Shown here: piece by piece, positions 50,069 to 58,830 of the stretch
How positions within the stretch are numbered: the stretch's first letter is position 1
Layout of the letters: each line of letters opens with the position of its first letter
Source: JBGSMF01 sp964651475
GTDB lineage: Bacteria > Chloroflexota > Anaerolineae > Fen-1058
Assembly (NCBI GenBank): GCA_964651475.1
Contig: CAZYXV010000014.1
Coordinates: forward strand, 52,525-116,524
Length of the DNA stretch: 64,000 bases
Reading direction: 5' to 3'
Made by a program: the position numbers and the translations under genes
The notes under the pieces: generated by a model
Seen by the model: only the letters and a program-made list of their open reading frames with translations
Databases searched by the model: none
Told to the model about the DNA's origin: nothing

Positions 50069-50222
50069 CCTTCGACAGGCTCAGGATGCCTTCGCGAGCA
50101 CCCTGAGCTTGTCGAAGGGTGCTCACTGCGGCTTGGGAACTGGAGATGTGACGTTGTCAGGCTATTCAGCCACAACTCAAGTACACCAAGGGCGCGAAGG
50201 CTTTTTGTGTTCTCGGTGTACT
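50069..50222. repeat. two palindromic repeats before the phosphoribosyltransferase gene
   Basis: CCTTCGACAGGCTCAGG (50069-50085) pairs with 50102-50118 with one mismatch; this is the CCTGAGCCTGTCGAAGG family also found at 51761-51833 and, in part, inside the gene at 20056. Next to it AGTACACC (50180-50187) pairs with GGTGTACT (50215-50222). The remainder of the roughly 340-base gap 50004-50342 shows nothing coding. Confidence 0.8.
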
Positions 50223-50342
50223 TTGCGGTTAACAACATGCCGGCCTGAATGGTTACTTTCACTAGTATACCTCAAAACCTGGATAAAAATGCATGGTACA
50301 ATACTCGGCGTAACCCAAAAACGCTTTTTAAACGAGAGAAGC

Positions 50343-51740
50343 ATGAGCATCTTTGACAACAAACGTCAGACCAATCAAACCTTTAAACTCGATATAGACC
50401 GCATGGCGCGCGGTTGGTACAGCGACAAGTATTTCGAGAACGTCTATACCATGCTCACCACACTGACGCGCGCCGGCTACCGCTACGATGGGCGCTTTCC
50501 GCGCCCCGGCCTGCCCGACACGTCACAACTCGACATCGGCGACTTGAGCGTGGAAATGCAATGGTTCACGCGCAGGCCAGGCGCCACCGTGGTAGTCGGC
50601 GTAGATAAAGCCCTGGTCATGCTGCGCGAATGCACGGGCTATTTCGATCCGCCGGCGCAGGCTGGCGAAGCGGGGCGGTTTGTCAACACCTGGGACGAAT
50701 TGGAAGAGGTGTGGGCCGTTCAGGACGGCTGCCTGGCGCACTACCCGCCGCGCGGCAACTCGCCGGCGGGCGAGGGCGACCCGCGCCACGTTCAACCCGT
50801 GATGCGCGTGCGCGGACGTTACCGCGACCTGGCGCTGCTGGAAACACCCACGCTGGGTATTCTCAGCCGCGCCAGCCGCATTGCCACCAACGTCTACAAA
50901 ACGCTGATCGCCGCGCGCGGCAAGCCCGTGCTCTTTTTCCCGGCTCGCTTTGACGCGCACGAAGTGCAAGCCGCCGACGGTTACGCCTACAATATCGCCG
51001 TGCAGCGCTTTAACCTGGATTACGGAGACCGGCTGCGCGCGTTTGTGTCTACCGATGCGCAAGGCGATTGGTGGGGCGGCGCGGGCGGCGGCACGGTGCC
51101 GCACGCCGTCATCGCTTGCTTCCTGGGAGATACGGCCGCCGCGATGCTGGCGTTCGCCTCAACCGTTCCCCCCCACGTCCCGCGCATCGCACTGGTGGAT
51201 TTCAACAACGATTCGGTGACGGACAGCCTGCGCTCGCTCCGGGCCATGTTCGAACGATATCGCGAGTTGATGGAGAGAGGGCAAGAAAGCGAGGCCCAAC
51301 AGTATATTCTATACGGCGTGCGGCTGGATACCAGCAATTCGATGCGCGACGTAAACGTGCCGCCGCTCGGCGACCCGGCGCTGGATTTGGGCGTGACACC
51401 GCGCCTGGTCTTTACAGTGCGCCAGGCGCTCAACACAGCGTGGGAAAGTTGGGAGCTTGCGCCGCAGTGGCAAGCGCGCGCCCAGGCATATTGCCAGAAC
51501 GTCAAGATTGTTGTATCCGGGGGTTTTAGCCTGGACAAAATCCGCCGCTTTGAAAAGTTGGGCGTGCCGGTTGACATCTATGGTGTCGGCTCGTCGCTCA
51601 TGTCCAACGACGCCGCCGCCGGCACCAACACGGATTTTACCGCCGACGTGGTGCGCATCAAGATCAACGGCGAATGGATAGACATGCCCAAGCTTGGGCG
51701 CCGCCCGTGCGATAACCCGGACCTGGAACGGATCAAATAG
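50343..51740 (+). CDS. nicotinate phosphoribosyltransferase-like protein
   Basis: A 465-residue protein of the NAPRTase family (type II phosphoribosyltransferase fold). Supporting stretches are NVYTMLTTLTRAGYRYDGRF, GGGTVPHAVIACFLGDTAAA (His region), RIALVDFNNDSVTDSLRSL (phosphate loop) and KIVVSGGFSLDKIRRFEKLG then VDIYGVGSSLMSNDAA. It would convert nicotinate to nicotinate mononucleotide in NAD salvage. ATG 50343 is preceded by AGAGAAG; longer openings run through the repeats. Monocistronic by context. Confidence 0.85.
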   Translation: MSIFDNKRQTNQTFKLDIDRMARGWYSDKYFENVYTMLTTLTRAGYRYDGRFPRPGLPDTSQLDIGDLSVEMQWFTRRPGATVVVGVDKALVMLRECTGYFDPPAQAGEAGRFVNTWDELEEVWAVQDGCLAHYPPRGNSPAGEGDPRHVQPVMRVRGRYRDLALLETPTLGILSRASRIATNVYKTLIAARGKPVLFFPARFDAHEVQAADGYAYNIAVQRFNLDYGDRLRAFVSTDAQGDWWGGAGGGTVPHAVIACFLGDTAAAMLAFASTVPPHVPRIALVDFNNDSVTDSLRSLRAMFERYRELMERGQESEAQQYILYGVRLDTSNSMRDVNVPPLGDPALDLGVTPRLVFTVRQALNTAWESWELAPQWQARAQAYCQNVKIVVSGGFSLDKIRRFEKLGVPVDIYGVGSSLMSNDAAAGTNTDFTADVVRIKINGEWIDMPKLGRRPCDNPDLERIK

Positions 51741-51760
51741 TGCGCCTAGGACTATTAGTG

Positions 51761-51833
51761 TCAACTCGAGCACGGTTCGATAGGCTCACCGTGCTTGCGA
51801 GGTATCCTGAGCCTGTCGAAGGATGCAAGTTGA
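51761..51833. repeat. palindromic repeat, CCTGAGCCTGTCGAAGG family
   Basis: Outer arms TCAACT (51761-51766) and AGTTGA (51828-51833) enclose CACGGTTCGATAGGCTCACC and TCCTGAGCCTGTCGAAGGA, members of the family at 50069-50118. It lies between convergent genes and may act as a terminator. Confidence 0.75.
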
Positions 51834-51843
51834 CGCCAATGGT

Positions 51844-52179
51844 TTAGGACATGCCGAAAAACTGCATAAAACGCATGATCACGCCCATGTCACCCTGGGC
51901 TTTGAGCTTGCCCGTCATAAAAGCCTTCATCGGGTCCAGCTCACCTCGCGCAATTGCCAGATAATCTCCCGCACTGGCTTTGATGGTTGCGCTGGGCGAC
52001 TCTACGGCGGCTTGCTGAACGGTGCATTTGCCTTCGGCAATAGAGACCGTCCACGTCCCACCGTCGTCGCCGCTCAACTCGAACAAAATGCGCGCGTTGA
52101 CGCCGATCGCTTTATCGGGGCGGAACATTGTGGGCATTGCTTCCATAACTTGTTGGATGGTTACAGGCAATTCGGCCAT
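51844..52179 (-). CDS. SCP2 sterol-carrier-like domain protein
   Basis: A 111-residue single-domain protein: ILFELSGDDGGTWTVSIAEG then ATIKASAGDYLAIARGELDP, MKAFMTGKLKAQGDMGVIMR, the SCP2 pattern of a lipid-binding fold. AGGAG precedes the ATG at 52179. Bacterial members bind hydrophobic ligands; the ligand here is unknown. Confidence 0.9.
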   Translation of the reverse strand: MAELPVTIQQVMEAMPTMFRPDKAIGVNARILFELSGDDGGTWTVSIAEGKCTVQQAAVESPSATIKASAGDYLAIARGELDPMKAFMTGKLKAQGDMGVIMRFMQFFGMS

Positions 52180-52242
52180 GTGGTTTCTCCTGAAATGAGC
52201 TAGTTCAAGTATATGCCGTTCGCCCGATAAGTCAAACGCCAG

Positions 52243-52271
52243 TTGTACGCATTTCAAATCTTGGTTATAAT
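52243..52271 (+). promoter_or_regulatory. promoter candidate for the beta-lactamase-fold gene
   Basis: TTGTAC (52243-52248) and a perfect TATAAT (52266-52271) are 17 bases apart. Transcription would begin near 52278, which favours the start codon at 52350 over a TTG at 52284. Confidence 0.6.
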
Positions 52272-52349
52272 ATCGTCACAACCTTGCCAACACACCTCTT
52301 TCCAGGCGGGAAGAGTAACCCTGCCGCTAACGACTGTTGGAGAAGTCCT

Positions 52350-53801
52350 TTGATAGAATTCCGCAAGCACACATCTCCCTGGGTCTGGTTTACCCTGATC
52401 GCAACACTCCTGGTGCTTTTCCTGGTCTGGCAATTTGTCGCCTTCCAGTTTGCACTGAACAAACTGCCGAGCGGTTGGACAATATCTGGCGCGTCTGTGA
52501 CCGGCATGGCCTACGAAGACGCCGTCAAATATGTTCAAGATGTGCTTACGCAGCAGCCGGTGCAGCTCGTCTACCGCGATCAAACCATTCTCATGCAGCC
52601 GGCCGAGGTCGGCGTGACGGTCAATCCAACGGCGACGCTGGAAGCGATCACGAGCGCTCGAAGCGCCAGCGGCGACGCGCAAGGCTTTCTCACCTACATC
52701 ATTCGACGTGCGCCGCCGCCGCAAGACATCCCCTTCGTAATTGCCTGGTCAGACGAAAAACTGCGCGCCTACCTGGCCCACGTCGCCGATCAATACGACC
52801 TCCACCCACAAGAACCTACCCCGATCCTCGACGGCCTGCGTATGGCGGACGGTCGGGCTGGTTACGAGCTGGACATTTCAACCTCAGTGCCAGACGTTGC
52901 CGCCGCGCTCACATCGGCCAACCAGCGCCAGGTAGTATTGACCATCAAAGAAGTGCTGCCGCCGCCGCCCAAGCTGGCTTCGTTGGAGGCGCTGCTTCAA
53001 GCCAGCCTGCGTGATTTTAGTGGCATCGCCGGCGTCTATGTCAAGAATCTCTCTTCGGGCGAAGAATACAGCCAAAACGGAGACGTGGCGTTTTCTGGCA
53101 TGGGCATTCTCAAGATCGCTATCATGATCGAGGTATACCACCGGCACATCACCGTGCCCGATGACGAACTCAAGCTGATTGAAAAGATGATGACCGACGA
53201 GCAGGGCAATGGCGCGGCCAACACACTTTTGCAAAAGATTGGCGACGGCGATGCCGACCTGGGCGTGACGCGGTTGACAGCCGTCCTCAAATACCTGGGC
53301 TTGGTAAACACTTTTATGGCCACGCCTTACGATCAGCCCGAGGCATACATCGCCGTCGTCACACCGGCCAACTCGCGCCTGGACATCAGCACCATCCCCG
53401 ACCCCCGCATGCAGACCACGCCGCGCGACGTGGCGCTGCTGCTGGAAATGATCCACGATTGCAGCGCGGGAGGCGGCGCGTTGCGAGTGGCCTTTCCAAA
53501 CAGCTTTACGTCGGAAGAATGTGCCCTGATGCTCGACGTCATGAGCCGCAGTATCCTGGTAGATCAATCCGGCGCGCCAGTGTACCTGGCGGGCGGCTTG
53601 CCGGCTGGCACGCGCCTGGCGCACAAATATAGTTGGTCCGACAAAGTGCGCGCCAATGCGGGCATTGTTTTCGCGCCCAAGCAAAACTATACCATCGTCG
53701 TCTTTCTGTACGTCCCCAACGGCGGCGATTGGCAGCAGGTCAACCCGGTTTTCAAAAACATTTCGCACGCCGCCTACAATTTCTTTAGCGCGGCCCCCTA
53801 A
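52350..53801 (+). CDS. membrane-anchored class A beta-lactamase-fold protein lacking the catalytic Ser
   Basis: A 483-residue protein. One N-terminal anchor (WFTLIATLLVLFLVWQFVAF) is followed by a PG_binding_4/YkuD-associated-like domain (about 45-200; YRDQTILMQPAEVGVTVNP). The C-terminal half is a beta-lactamase2 fold. The expected SxxK motif reads Gly252-Ile-Leu-Lys255 (GGC codon, one base from Ser AGC); the SDN position reads QGN before GAANTLL, and KTG is KYS. It is likely a pseudoenzyme that binds peptidoglycan. TTG start at 52350 is preceded by GGAGAAG. Confidence 0.78.
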   Translation: MIEFRKHTSPWVWFTLIATLLVLFLVWQFVAFQFALNKLPSGWTISGASVTGMAYEDAVKYVQDVLTQQPVQLVYRDQTILMQPAEVGVTVNPTATLEAITSARSASGDAQGFLTYIIRRAPPPQDIPFVIAWSDEKLRAYLAHVADQYDLHPQEPTPILDGLRMADGRAGYELDISTSVPDVAAALTSANQRQVVLTIKEVLPPPPKLASLEALLQASLRDFSGIAGVYVKNLSSGEEYSQNGDVAFSGMGILKIAIMIEVYHRHITVPDDELKLIEKMMTDEQGNGAANTLLQKIGDGDADLGVTRLTAVLKYLGLVNTFMATPYDQPEAYIAVVTPANSRLDISTIPDPRMQTTPRDVALLLEMIHDCSAGGGALRVAFPNSFTSEECALMLDVMSRSILVDQSGAPVYLAGGLPAGTRLAHKYSWSDKVRANAGIVFAPKQNYTIVVFLYVPNGGDWQQVNPVFKNISHAAYNFFSAAP

Positions 53802-53849
53802 CCCAGGCATGGGCTGACAGGCTGCGCGCCGCCAGATTTTCATCACCTT

Positions 53850-53881
53850 GCCACACGTCTGCCACACAGGTGTGCTATAAT
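53850..53881 (+). promoter_or_regulatory. extended -10 promoter with an 11-bp-spaced direct repeat
   Basis: TGCTATAAT (53873-53881) is an extended -10 element. Upstream, GCCACAC occurs at 53850-53856 and 53861-53867, eleven bases apart, the spacing of OmpR/PhoB-type direct repeats. Transcription would start about at the A of the ATG at 53888, giving a leaderless mRNA. Confidence 0.65.
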
Positions 53882-53887
53882 CAGGCC

Positions 53888-54580
53888 ATGAGCAAAATCC
53901 TGGTTGTAGACGACGAACAATCTATTGTTGACGTGCTGGCCTATAATCTCGCCAAGGCCGGCCATCAAGCTCTCATCGCCCGAGACGGCGAACAGGCGCT
54001 GCGCCTGGCGCGGGCCGAACGTCCCGACCTGATGATCCTCGACCTGATGCTCCCCGCGCTGGACGGGCTGGACGTCTGCCGCGAAATCCGTAAAGACAAC
54101 GATCTGCCCATCATCATTCTCACGGCCAAAGATGAGGAAATAGACCGCGTGGTGGGGCTGGAATTGGGAGCGGACGATTACGTCGTCAAGCCGTTCAGTG
54201 TCCGCGAGTTGATGGCGCGCGTCAAGTCGGTGCTGCGCCGCGCTGGCGCGCCGCCGCACGCCGCCGACTCTGCCCCGGCCTTGCACGCGGGAGACTTGCA
54301 ATTGGACCTGGCTCGCCGCCAGGCCTCGTGGCAATCCACGCCGTTCGAGTTGACGGCGATCCAGTTCGAGCTGCTGCGCGTGCTGATGGCCCATCCCGGC
54401 CAGGTGTTTTCGCGCGACGAATTGCTCAACCAAGTGTGGGGATACGATTACTATGGCGACACGCGCACGGTAGATTCCGCCATCAAGCGCCTGCGGGCGC
54501 GGCTGCGCGAGGCGGCCCCCCAGCGCGACTTGATCATCACCGTGCGCGACGTAGGTTACAAGTTGAGCGACGATGCCTGA
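53888..54580 (+). CDS. OmpR/PhoB-family response regulator
   Basis: A 230-residue regulator: phosphoacceptor Asp52 (LMILDLMLPALDG), ADDYVVKPFSVRELMAR, then a winged helix (LTAIQFELLRVLMAHPGQVF, VDSAIKRLRARLREA). No ribosome binding site is visible before the ATG, matching a leaderless start. It overlaps the kinase gene by 8 bases. PhoB-like spacing of the upstream repeat suggests autoregulation. Confidence 0.95.
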   Translation: MSKILVVDDEQSIVDVLAYNLAKAGHQALIARDGEQALRLARAERPDLMILDLMLPALDGLDVCREIRKDNDLPIIILTAKDEEIDRVVGLELGADDYVVKPFSVRELMARVKSVLRRAGAPPHAADSAPALHAGDLQLDLARRQASWQSTPFELTAIQFELLRVLMAHPGQVFSRDELLNQVWGYDYYGDTRTVDSAIKRLRARLREAAPQRDLIITVRDVGYKLSDDA

Positions 54581-56060
54581 GCGGCTGACCACTCGCCTGG
54601 TTCTAAGCCACCTGCTCGTCATTGGCGTGGCCATGACGCTGCTCGGCTTTGTGATGCTGTCACTCGTGGAGGGTTACTTTGTGCAGGCCATGCAGCAAAG
54701 CCTGGCCATCCAGGCGCGGCTCACCGCGCAAACGCTGATGGCTTCACCCGGCGTCACTCTGACAAATGTCTCGCAGGCCATCTTGCCCTCCGCCTCGAAC
54801 GCGCTCCAGCAGCAACAAACCGGCCAGCTTTCGGTGTATGTGCAAAACACCAGCTCGGATTTATCCACGTTGGGTGACGCCGCTATCCGGCTAAGCTCAG
54901 AGTTGAACACGCACATCCGCGTGCTAGACGCGCAGGGCATTGTGCAGGCCGATAGCGCCGGGCTTGAACGCGGGCGCGATTTGAGCAGCCTCCCCGCCAT
55001 CGCCGCGGCGCTGCGCGGGCAAGAGCAAGCCCAAATACAAGGCAGCCTGATGTACGTTGCCACACCATTGCGCCAGGGCGATGGCATTGCCGGCGTGGTG
55101 TACCTGGGCCAACCCATGCGCGACGTCAGCGCCGTGCTGGCCGACTTGCGCCTCCGGCTGCTCATCTCCGCCGCTATATCGCTGGCGCTTTCGGCGCTGG
55201 TGGGGCTAGTGCTGGCGCGCGCCATCGCGCGCCCCGTCCGCGAGCTGACCCGCGCCGCTAATCAATTGGCGGGAGGCAATTTTGACTTTCCGCTCAACGT
55301 ACGCTCGAACGACGAACTGGGAGAACTGGCGCGCGCCTTTCGCTCGATGAGCAGCGACATGAAGCAAATGCTCCAGGCGCGCACCGACCTGGTGACCAAC
55401 GTCAGCCACGAGCTGCGCACGCCGCTCACCGCCGTCAAGGGACTGGTCGAAACGCTGCGCGACGGAGCGGTGGACGACTTGGACGTGCGCGAAAAATTCC
55501 TGGCCTCTATCGAAGACGAGACCGACCGGCTGATTCGATTGGTCAATGACTTGCTCACGCTCTCGCGCGTGGATGCGCAGGCGCTTGGCCTGCGCCGCGA
55601 GCGATTTGACCTTAGCAGCCTGGCGCGCTCGTGCGCCGACAAGCTCGCCGCGCGCGCCGCCGCTCAAAACGTATCCATCGTCGTGAATGGGCCGCCCATC
55701 CAGGTCCACGCCGACCCCGACCGAATCCGCCAGGTGATAATCAACTTGCTCGATAATGCCATTCGCTTTTCTCCGCCGGGACAGGCCATCACCCTGAGCA
55801 TCACCCCAACGCCAGAACACGCTTGTGTATCGGTGCAAGATCACGGCCCAGGCATCCCCGCTGCCGAACAGGCGCGCGTATTCGAGCGCTTTTATCGCGC
55901 CGACAAATCGCGCGCGCACGCGGCAGACGGCGGCGCCGGGCTGGGTCTCTCCATCGCCCAGGCGCTGGTCCAAGCGCACGGCGGGCGCATCACGCTGGAA
56001 AGCCGCGAAAAATGCGGCACAACCGTCCAGTTCACGCTGCCGCGCACACGTGACGCGTGA
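54573..56060 (+). CDS. sensor histidine kinase (PhoR/WalK-like)
   Basis: A 495-residue kinase: two membrane helices around a sensor domain of about 150 residues (QAMQQSLAIQARLTAQTLMA start), HAMP (RPVRELTRAANQLAGGNFDF), HisKA (LVTNVSHELRTPLTAVKGLV) and HATPase (LLDNAIRFSPPGQ, DHGPGIPAAE, GAGLGLSIAQALV). It overlaps its regulator gene. Stimulus unknown. Confidence 0.94.
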   Translation: MPERLTTRLVLSHLLVIGVAMTLLGFVMLSLVEGYFVQAMQQSLAIQARLTAQTLMASPGVTLTNVSQAILPSASNALQQQQTGQLSVYVQNTSSDLSTLGDAAIRLSSELNTHIRVLDAQGIVQADSAGLERGRDLSSLPAIAAALRGQEQAQIQGSLMYVATPLRQGDGIAGVVYLGQPMRDVSAVLADLRLRLLISAAISLALSALVGLVLARAIARPVRELTRAANQLAGGNFDFPLNVRSNDELGELARAFRSMSSDMKQMLQARTDLVTNVSHELRTPLTAVKGLVETLRDGAVDDLDVREKFLASIEDETDRLIRLVNDLLTLSRVDAQALGLRRERFDLSSLARSCADKLAARAAAQNVSIVVNGPPIQVHADPDRIRQVIINLLDNAIRFSPPGQAITLSITPTPEHACVSVQDHGPGIPAAEQARVFERFYRADKSRAHAADGGAGLGLSIAQALVQAHGGRITLESREKCGTTVQFTLPRTRDA

Positions 56061-56144
56061 AACGTAATTGTCCAAGATCTGTCCTCACACTGCCCCACGC
56101 CTGACACGCGCCTCCTGTAAACTGATTTTCAAGATAACCAGTAG

Positions 56145-56271
56145 TTTTGTATTTTTTACATGCGTGGGTCTCAATTCACCACAGAGGCGCAGAGATCGCC
56201 GAGTTTTGTAAAAAATTCCTCTGCGCCCTCAGCGTCTCTGCGGTGAAATCTAAAATCTGCACAAGTACTGA
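56145..56271. repeat. 127-bp dispersed repeat, copy 1
   Basis: The segment is about 85-90% identical by eye to 59842-59968, same length and orientation. It contains the internal palindrome CACAGAGGCGCAGAGA ... TCTCTGCGGTGA, and lies upstream of the SIMPL gene. It may serve as promoter-proximal sequence there, since it ends 24 bases before that gene's ATG. Confidence 0.88.
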
Positions 56272-56295
56272 TAACTAAACCAGGAGGTCAATCAA

Positions 56296-57099
56296 ATGAA
56301 AAACATCAATTCTATCCTAACCGTCGTAATCAGCGTGATCGCGGCGCTTTCGCTTTGGTCATCGCATCCAATGCAGTTGCCGCAAACGGCCAGCGCGCTG
56401 GCAGATTCCGCCATCGAAACCACCGGAACCATCCACACCACTGGCAGCGCCGTCATCCGCGTCCAGCCGGATAAAGCCGCCGTGCGGTTGGGCGTGCAGA
56501 CATTCGGGCTTACGCCGCGCGACTCTCAGGCTAAAAATACGCGCATCGTCGAAAACTTGCTCAAGGCGATCCGCGCCGAAGGAGTAGCGGCCAAAGACAT
56601 CGCCACGGACTATTTTGTGCTCCGCCCCGAGTACGACTCTAATTACGGCGAGCAAAAGATTGTGGGCTACTGGACGGACAACACAGTGTTGGTCACACTG
56701 CGCGACGTGAGCAAGTTGAGCGAGGTGCTGGCTACCGCGCTGGAAGCAGGCGCGACGACGATAGACGACGTGAGCTTTTCAACCACGCGCATGCGCGAGC
56801 TGCGCGACCAGGCGCGGACGATGGCCATCAAGGCCGCCCTGGAAAAAGCGCAAGGGCTGACGGCGGCGGTGAACTTGAAAGTGGGCGACGTTAAAGACAT
56901 CCAGGAAAACTCGTGGTCGTATTATTATGGGATGTGGAACAGCCGGGGTCAGTGGGCCAACCAATGGGCCAACGTTCAGCAGAACGTGATGCAAGCCCCG
57001 TCATCTCCCGAAGCGCCAGAACTTGAAGACGGCGAGTTTAGCCTGGGGCAAATCATCGTCCAGGCGCAAATAGACCTGACGGTCCAAATTGGCAAGTGA
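56296..57099 (+). CDS. SIMPL-domain (DUF541) exported protein
   Basis: A 267-residue protein with a signal peptide (SILTVVISVIAALSLWSS) and one SIMPL domain: TTGSAVIRVQPDKAAVRLGV, then KNTRIVENLLKAIRAEGVAA, ATDYFVLRPEYDSNYGEQKI and a C-terminal AATIDDVSF-like region. The family is periplasmic and oligomerising, with unsettled function. AGGAGG precedes the ATG. Confidence 0.92.
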   Translation: MKNINSILTVVISVIAALSLWSSHPMQLPQTASALADSAIETTGTIHTTGSAVIRVQPDKAAVRLGVQTFGLTPRDSQAKNTRIVENLLKAIRAEGVAAKDIATDYFVLRPEYDSNYGEQKIVGYWTDNTVLVTLRDVSKLSEVLATALEAGATTIDDVSFSTTRMRELRDQARTMAIKAALEKAQGLTAAVNLKVGDVKDIQENSWSYYYGMWNSRGQWANQWANVQQNVMQAPSSPEAPELEDGEFSLGQIIVQAQIDLTVQIGK

Positions 57100-57179
57100 T
57101 TGAGGCGCAAGCCATCAGCGATCAGCTTCCAATAACAAAATAAGCGACTCCAGTCATAACAATTCAGACAAATAATTCC

Positions 57180-57656
57180 ATGAAACCAATGAACTTCATA
57201 CCAATCATCCTTTTGTTATGCCTGCTAGTCGCGTGCCAGAATTCGCGGGTTAATCGAGTCATATCACAATCCATTCCTATCATTACTTCTACCGTGCAGT
57301 CGAATCTGCCCTTCACCGATTCTTTACAATCTACACCTTTGCGTATTCCTGATTCACAAATGCCATTTGTGAAAGACCCCTTCAACGGATGTGCTAAAGA
57401 AATCGCGCGGGACAAAGTTTTTAGACAACTCGAAAGGGAAATGTATTTATGGGAAATCTGCCAGATTGTTGGTAAACCTGATGAAGACGTAGGTAGTGGT
57501 ATCTATGCCTATGTTTACAGGATGGACAATGGTTCAGTGGTGATGGTGACTTTTGCAAACCCTTATCTTCCTGCGTCGGTAGAATTGCAAGAGAACCAAA
57601 GAAAGGTAAAACCACAAAAGAATCATCAAGCTATAAGCGCAAATTCGCAACATTGA
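57180..57656 (+). CDS. orphan lipoprotein of unknown function
   Basis: A 158-residue lipoprotein (lipobox LVAC, Cys20 after IPIILLLCLLVACQ). The mature protein has a folded middle part (LEREMYLWEICQIVGKPDED, YAYVYRMDNGSVVMVTFANP) reminiscent of small SmpA/BamE-like folds, but I do not recognise it. Its base composition is visibly more AT-rich than neighbouring genes, suggesting recent transfer. No clear ribosome binding site is visible. Confidence 0.65.
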   Translation: MKPMNFIPIILLLCLLVACQNSRVNRVISQSIPIITSTVQSNLPFTDSLQSTPLRIPDSQMPFVKDPFNGCAKEIARDKVFRQLEREMYLWEICQIVGKPDEDVGSGIYAYVYRMDNGSVVMVTFANPYLPASVELQENQRKVKPQKNHQAISANSQH

Positions 57657-57878
57657 TGATTCTAAAATGGAAGCGAGTTGCTCTAATCCAAACGCCACAA
57701 TGGTTACCAAGACACCGCTGACAATAGCAACCTACCTCATCTTTCTTGCAAATGAACGGGCCATGAAAGTAGTTGGCATCTGGCCTTGAATCGTCATTTT
57801 TACCCTTTGCGGGATTGCCCAACGTTGAGCACCCTCTTTCTCCTACTAGACCAGATGCACAAGCATCTGATGATGCTA

Positions 57879-58763
57879 CTACGGGAACTGCCAGAGAGGC
57901 TCGCCATTATCTGACGGGCGAAATGGCAGTGTGTCGTAGTCCGGCCAAAAGGTCATATTATCTTGCCACATACTGCAAGTCTCTCGCACACTCTCTCCTG
58001 GCAAATAGGGGCGTAGTATCACCGAGAATAAATCCCCCTCCTTGGTCCGAAATACGGAAATAGTGTTGTTACCCGCAGCTTCAGTGGCTTTCGCAGTAGC
58101 CATTGGTCGCTCCAGGTAGTCACACTCGCCAATCGCTAATGTTGGCGAGAAATCAAAGGGCCAAATCGGCTTGTCCTGTACATCCTGGCATAGCGAGTGG
58201 TCGAGCGTATCGTCAGAGTCACACGCCACACGTGAGAGAACAAGCGAGACTTGTTCTGGATGATATGGCTCATAGCTATCTGCGATCGTCGAAATGAACT
58301 CTGCAATTGACGACTCTGAGCTCATATGTGGCTGATCCAAAAACCAGCGCAAGCCTCCACAGTACTCCTCGGTACGTAGCAACATGACAAAGTGTGTCGT
58401 CGGCCCCATTCCCATGCGTGGATAACTGCGCGCCTTGCAATCTCGGCTGAATCCTTCCGCAGTAGCCACCTCAGCAACTAACCGGTCAACATCTCTGGGC
58501 GATACTCTGGTTTGACACAAAGTAGGCCACAGTTCGTCGTTGCATCGAGTGATGACTAGACCATTCTCGTAGACCACAAGTGTCGGAATCTCCAGTCTAA
58601 TCAGGTCCCACTGGCCTGGCCAGCCACTGGAAGCCATCCCGTACCCCTCCACGATAACAGCATCGTTGTCTACGGCATGTTCTGCTAAGGACTGGCAACT
58701 GATTAACAGGGCTACAATGAGCAAAACACTTGTGCAAAAGACTGAAACTCTTACACTCATCAT
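57879..58763 (-). CDS. orphan lipoprotein of unknown function
   Basis: A 294-residue lipoprotein (lipobox LISC after SVFCTSVLLIVALLISCQS). Six or more cysteines and conserved-looking blocks such as EIPTLVVYENGLVITRCNDE and RVSPRDVDRLVAEVATAEGF are seen; no family is recognised. GC content is lower than the neighbours. The region 57657-57878 before its stop holds no gene. Start chosen at 58763 because an upstream opening adds a non-signal-like segment. Confidence 0.68.
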   Translation of the reverse strand: MMSVRVSVFCTSVLLIVALLISCQSLAEHAVDNDAVIVEGYGMASSGWPGQWDLIRLEIPTLVVYENGLVITRCNDELWPTLCQTRVSPRDVDRLVAEVATAEGFSRDCKARSYPRMGMGPTTHFVMLLRTEEYCGGLRWFLDQPHMSSESSIAEFISTIADSYEPYHPEQVSLVLSRVACDSDDTLDHSLCQDVQDKPIWPFDFSPTLAIGECDYLERPMATAKATEAAGNNTISVFRTKEGDLFSVILRPYLPGESVRETCSMWQDNMTFWPDYDTLPFRPSDNGEPLWQFP

Positions 58764-58830
58764 CAGCTTTCCCAGACCGCCCAACACATAAGGGGTTGAC
58801 CGCAGATAGCTAACTGCTGATAGCTGACCG

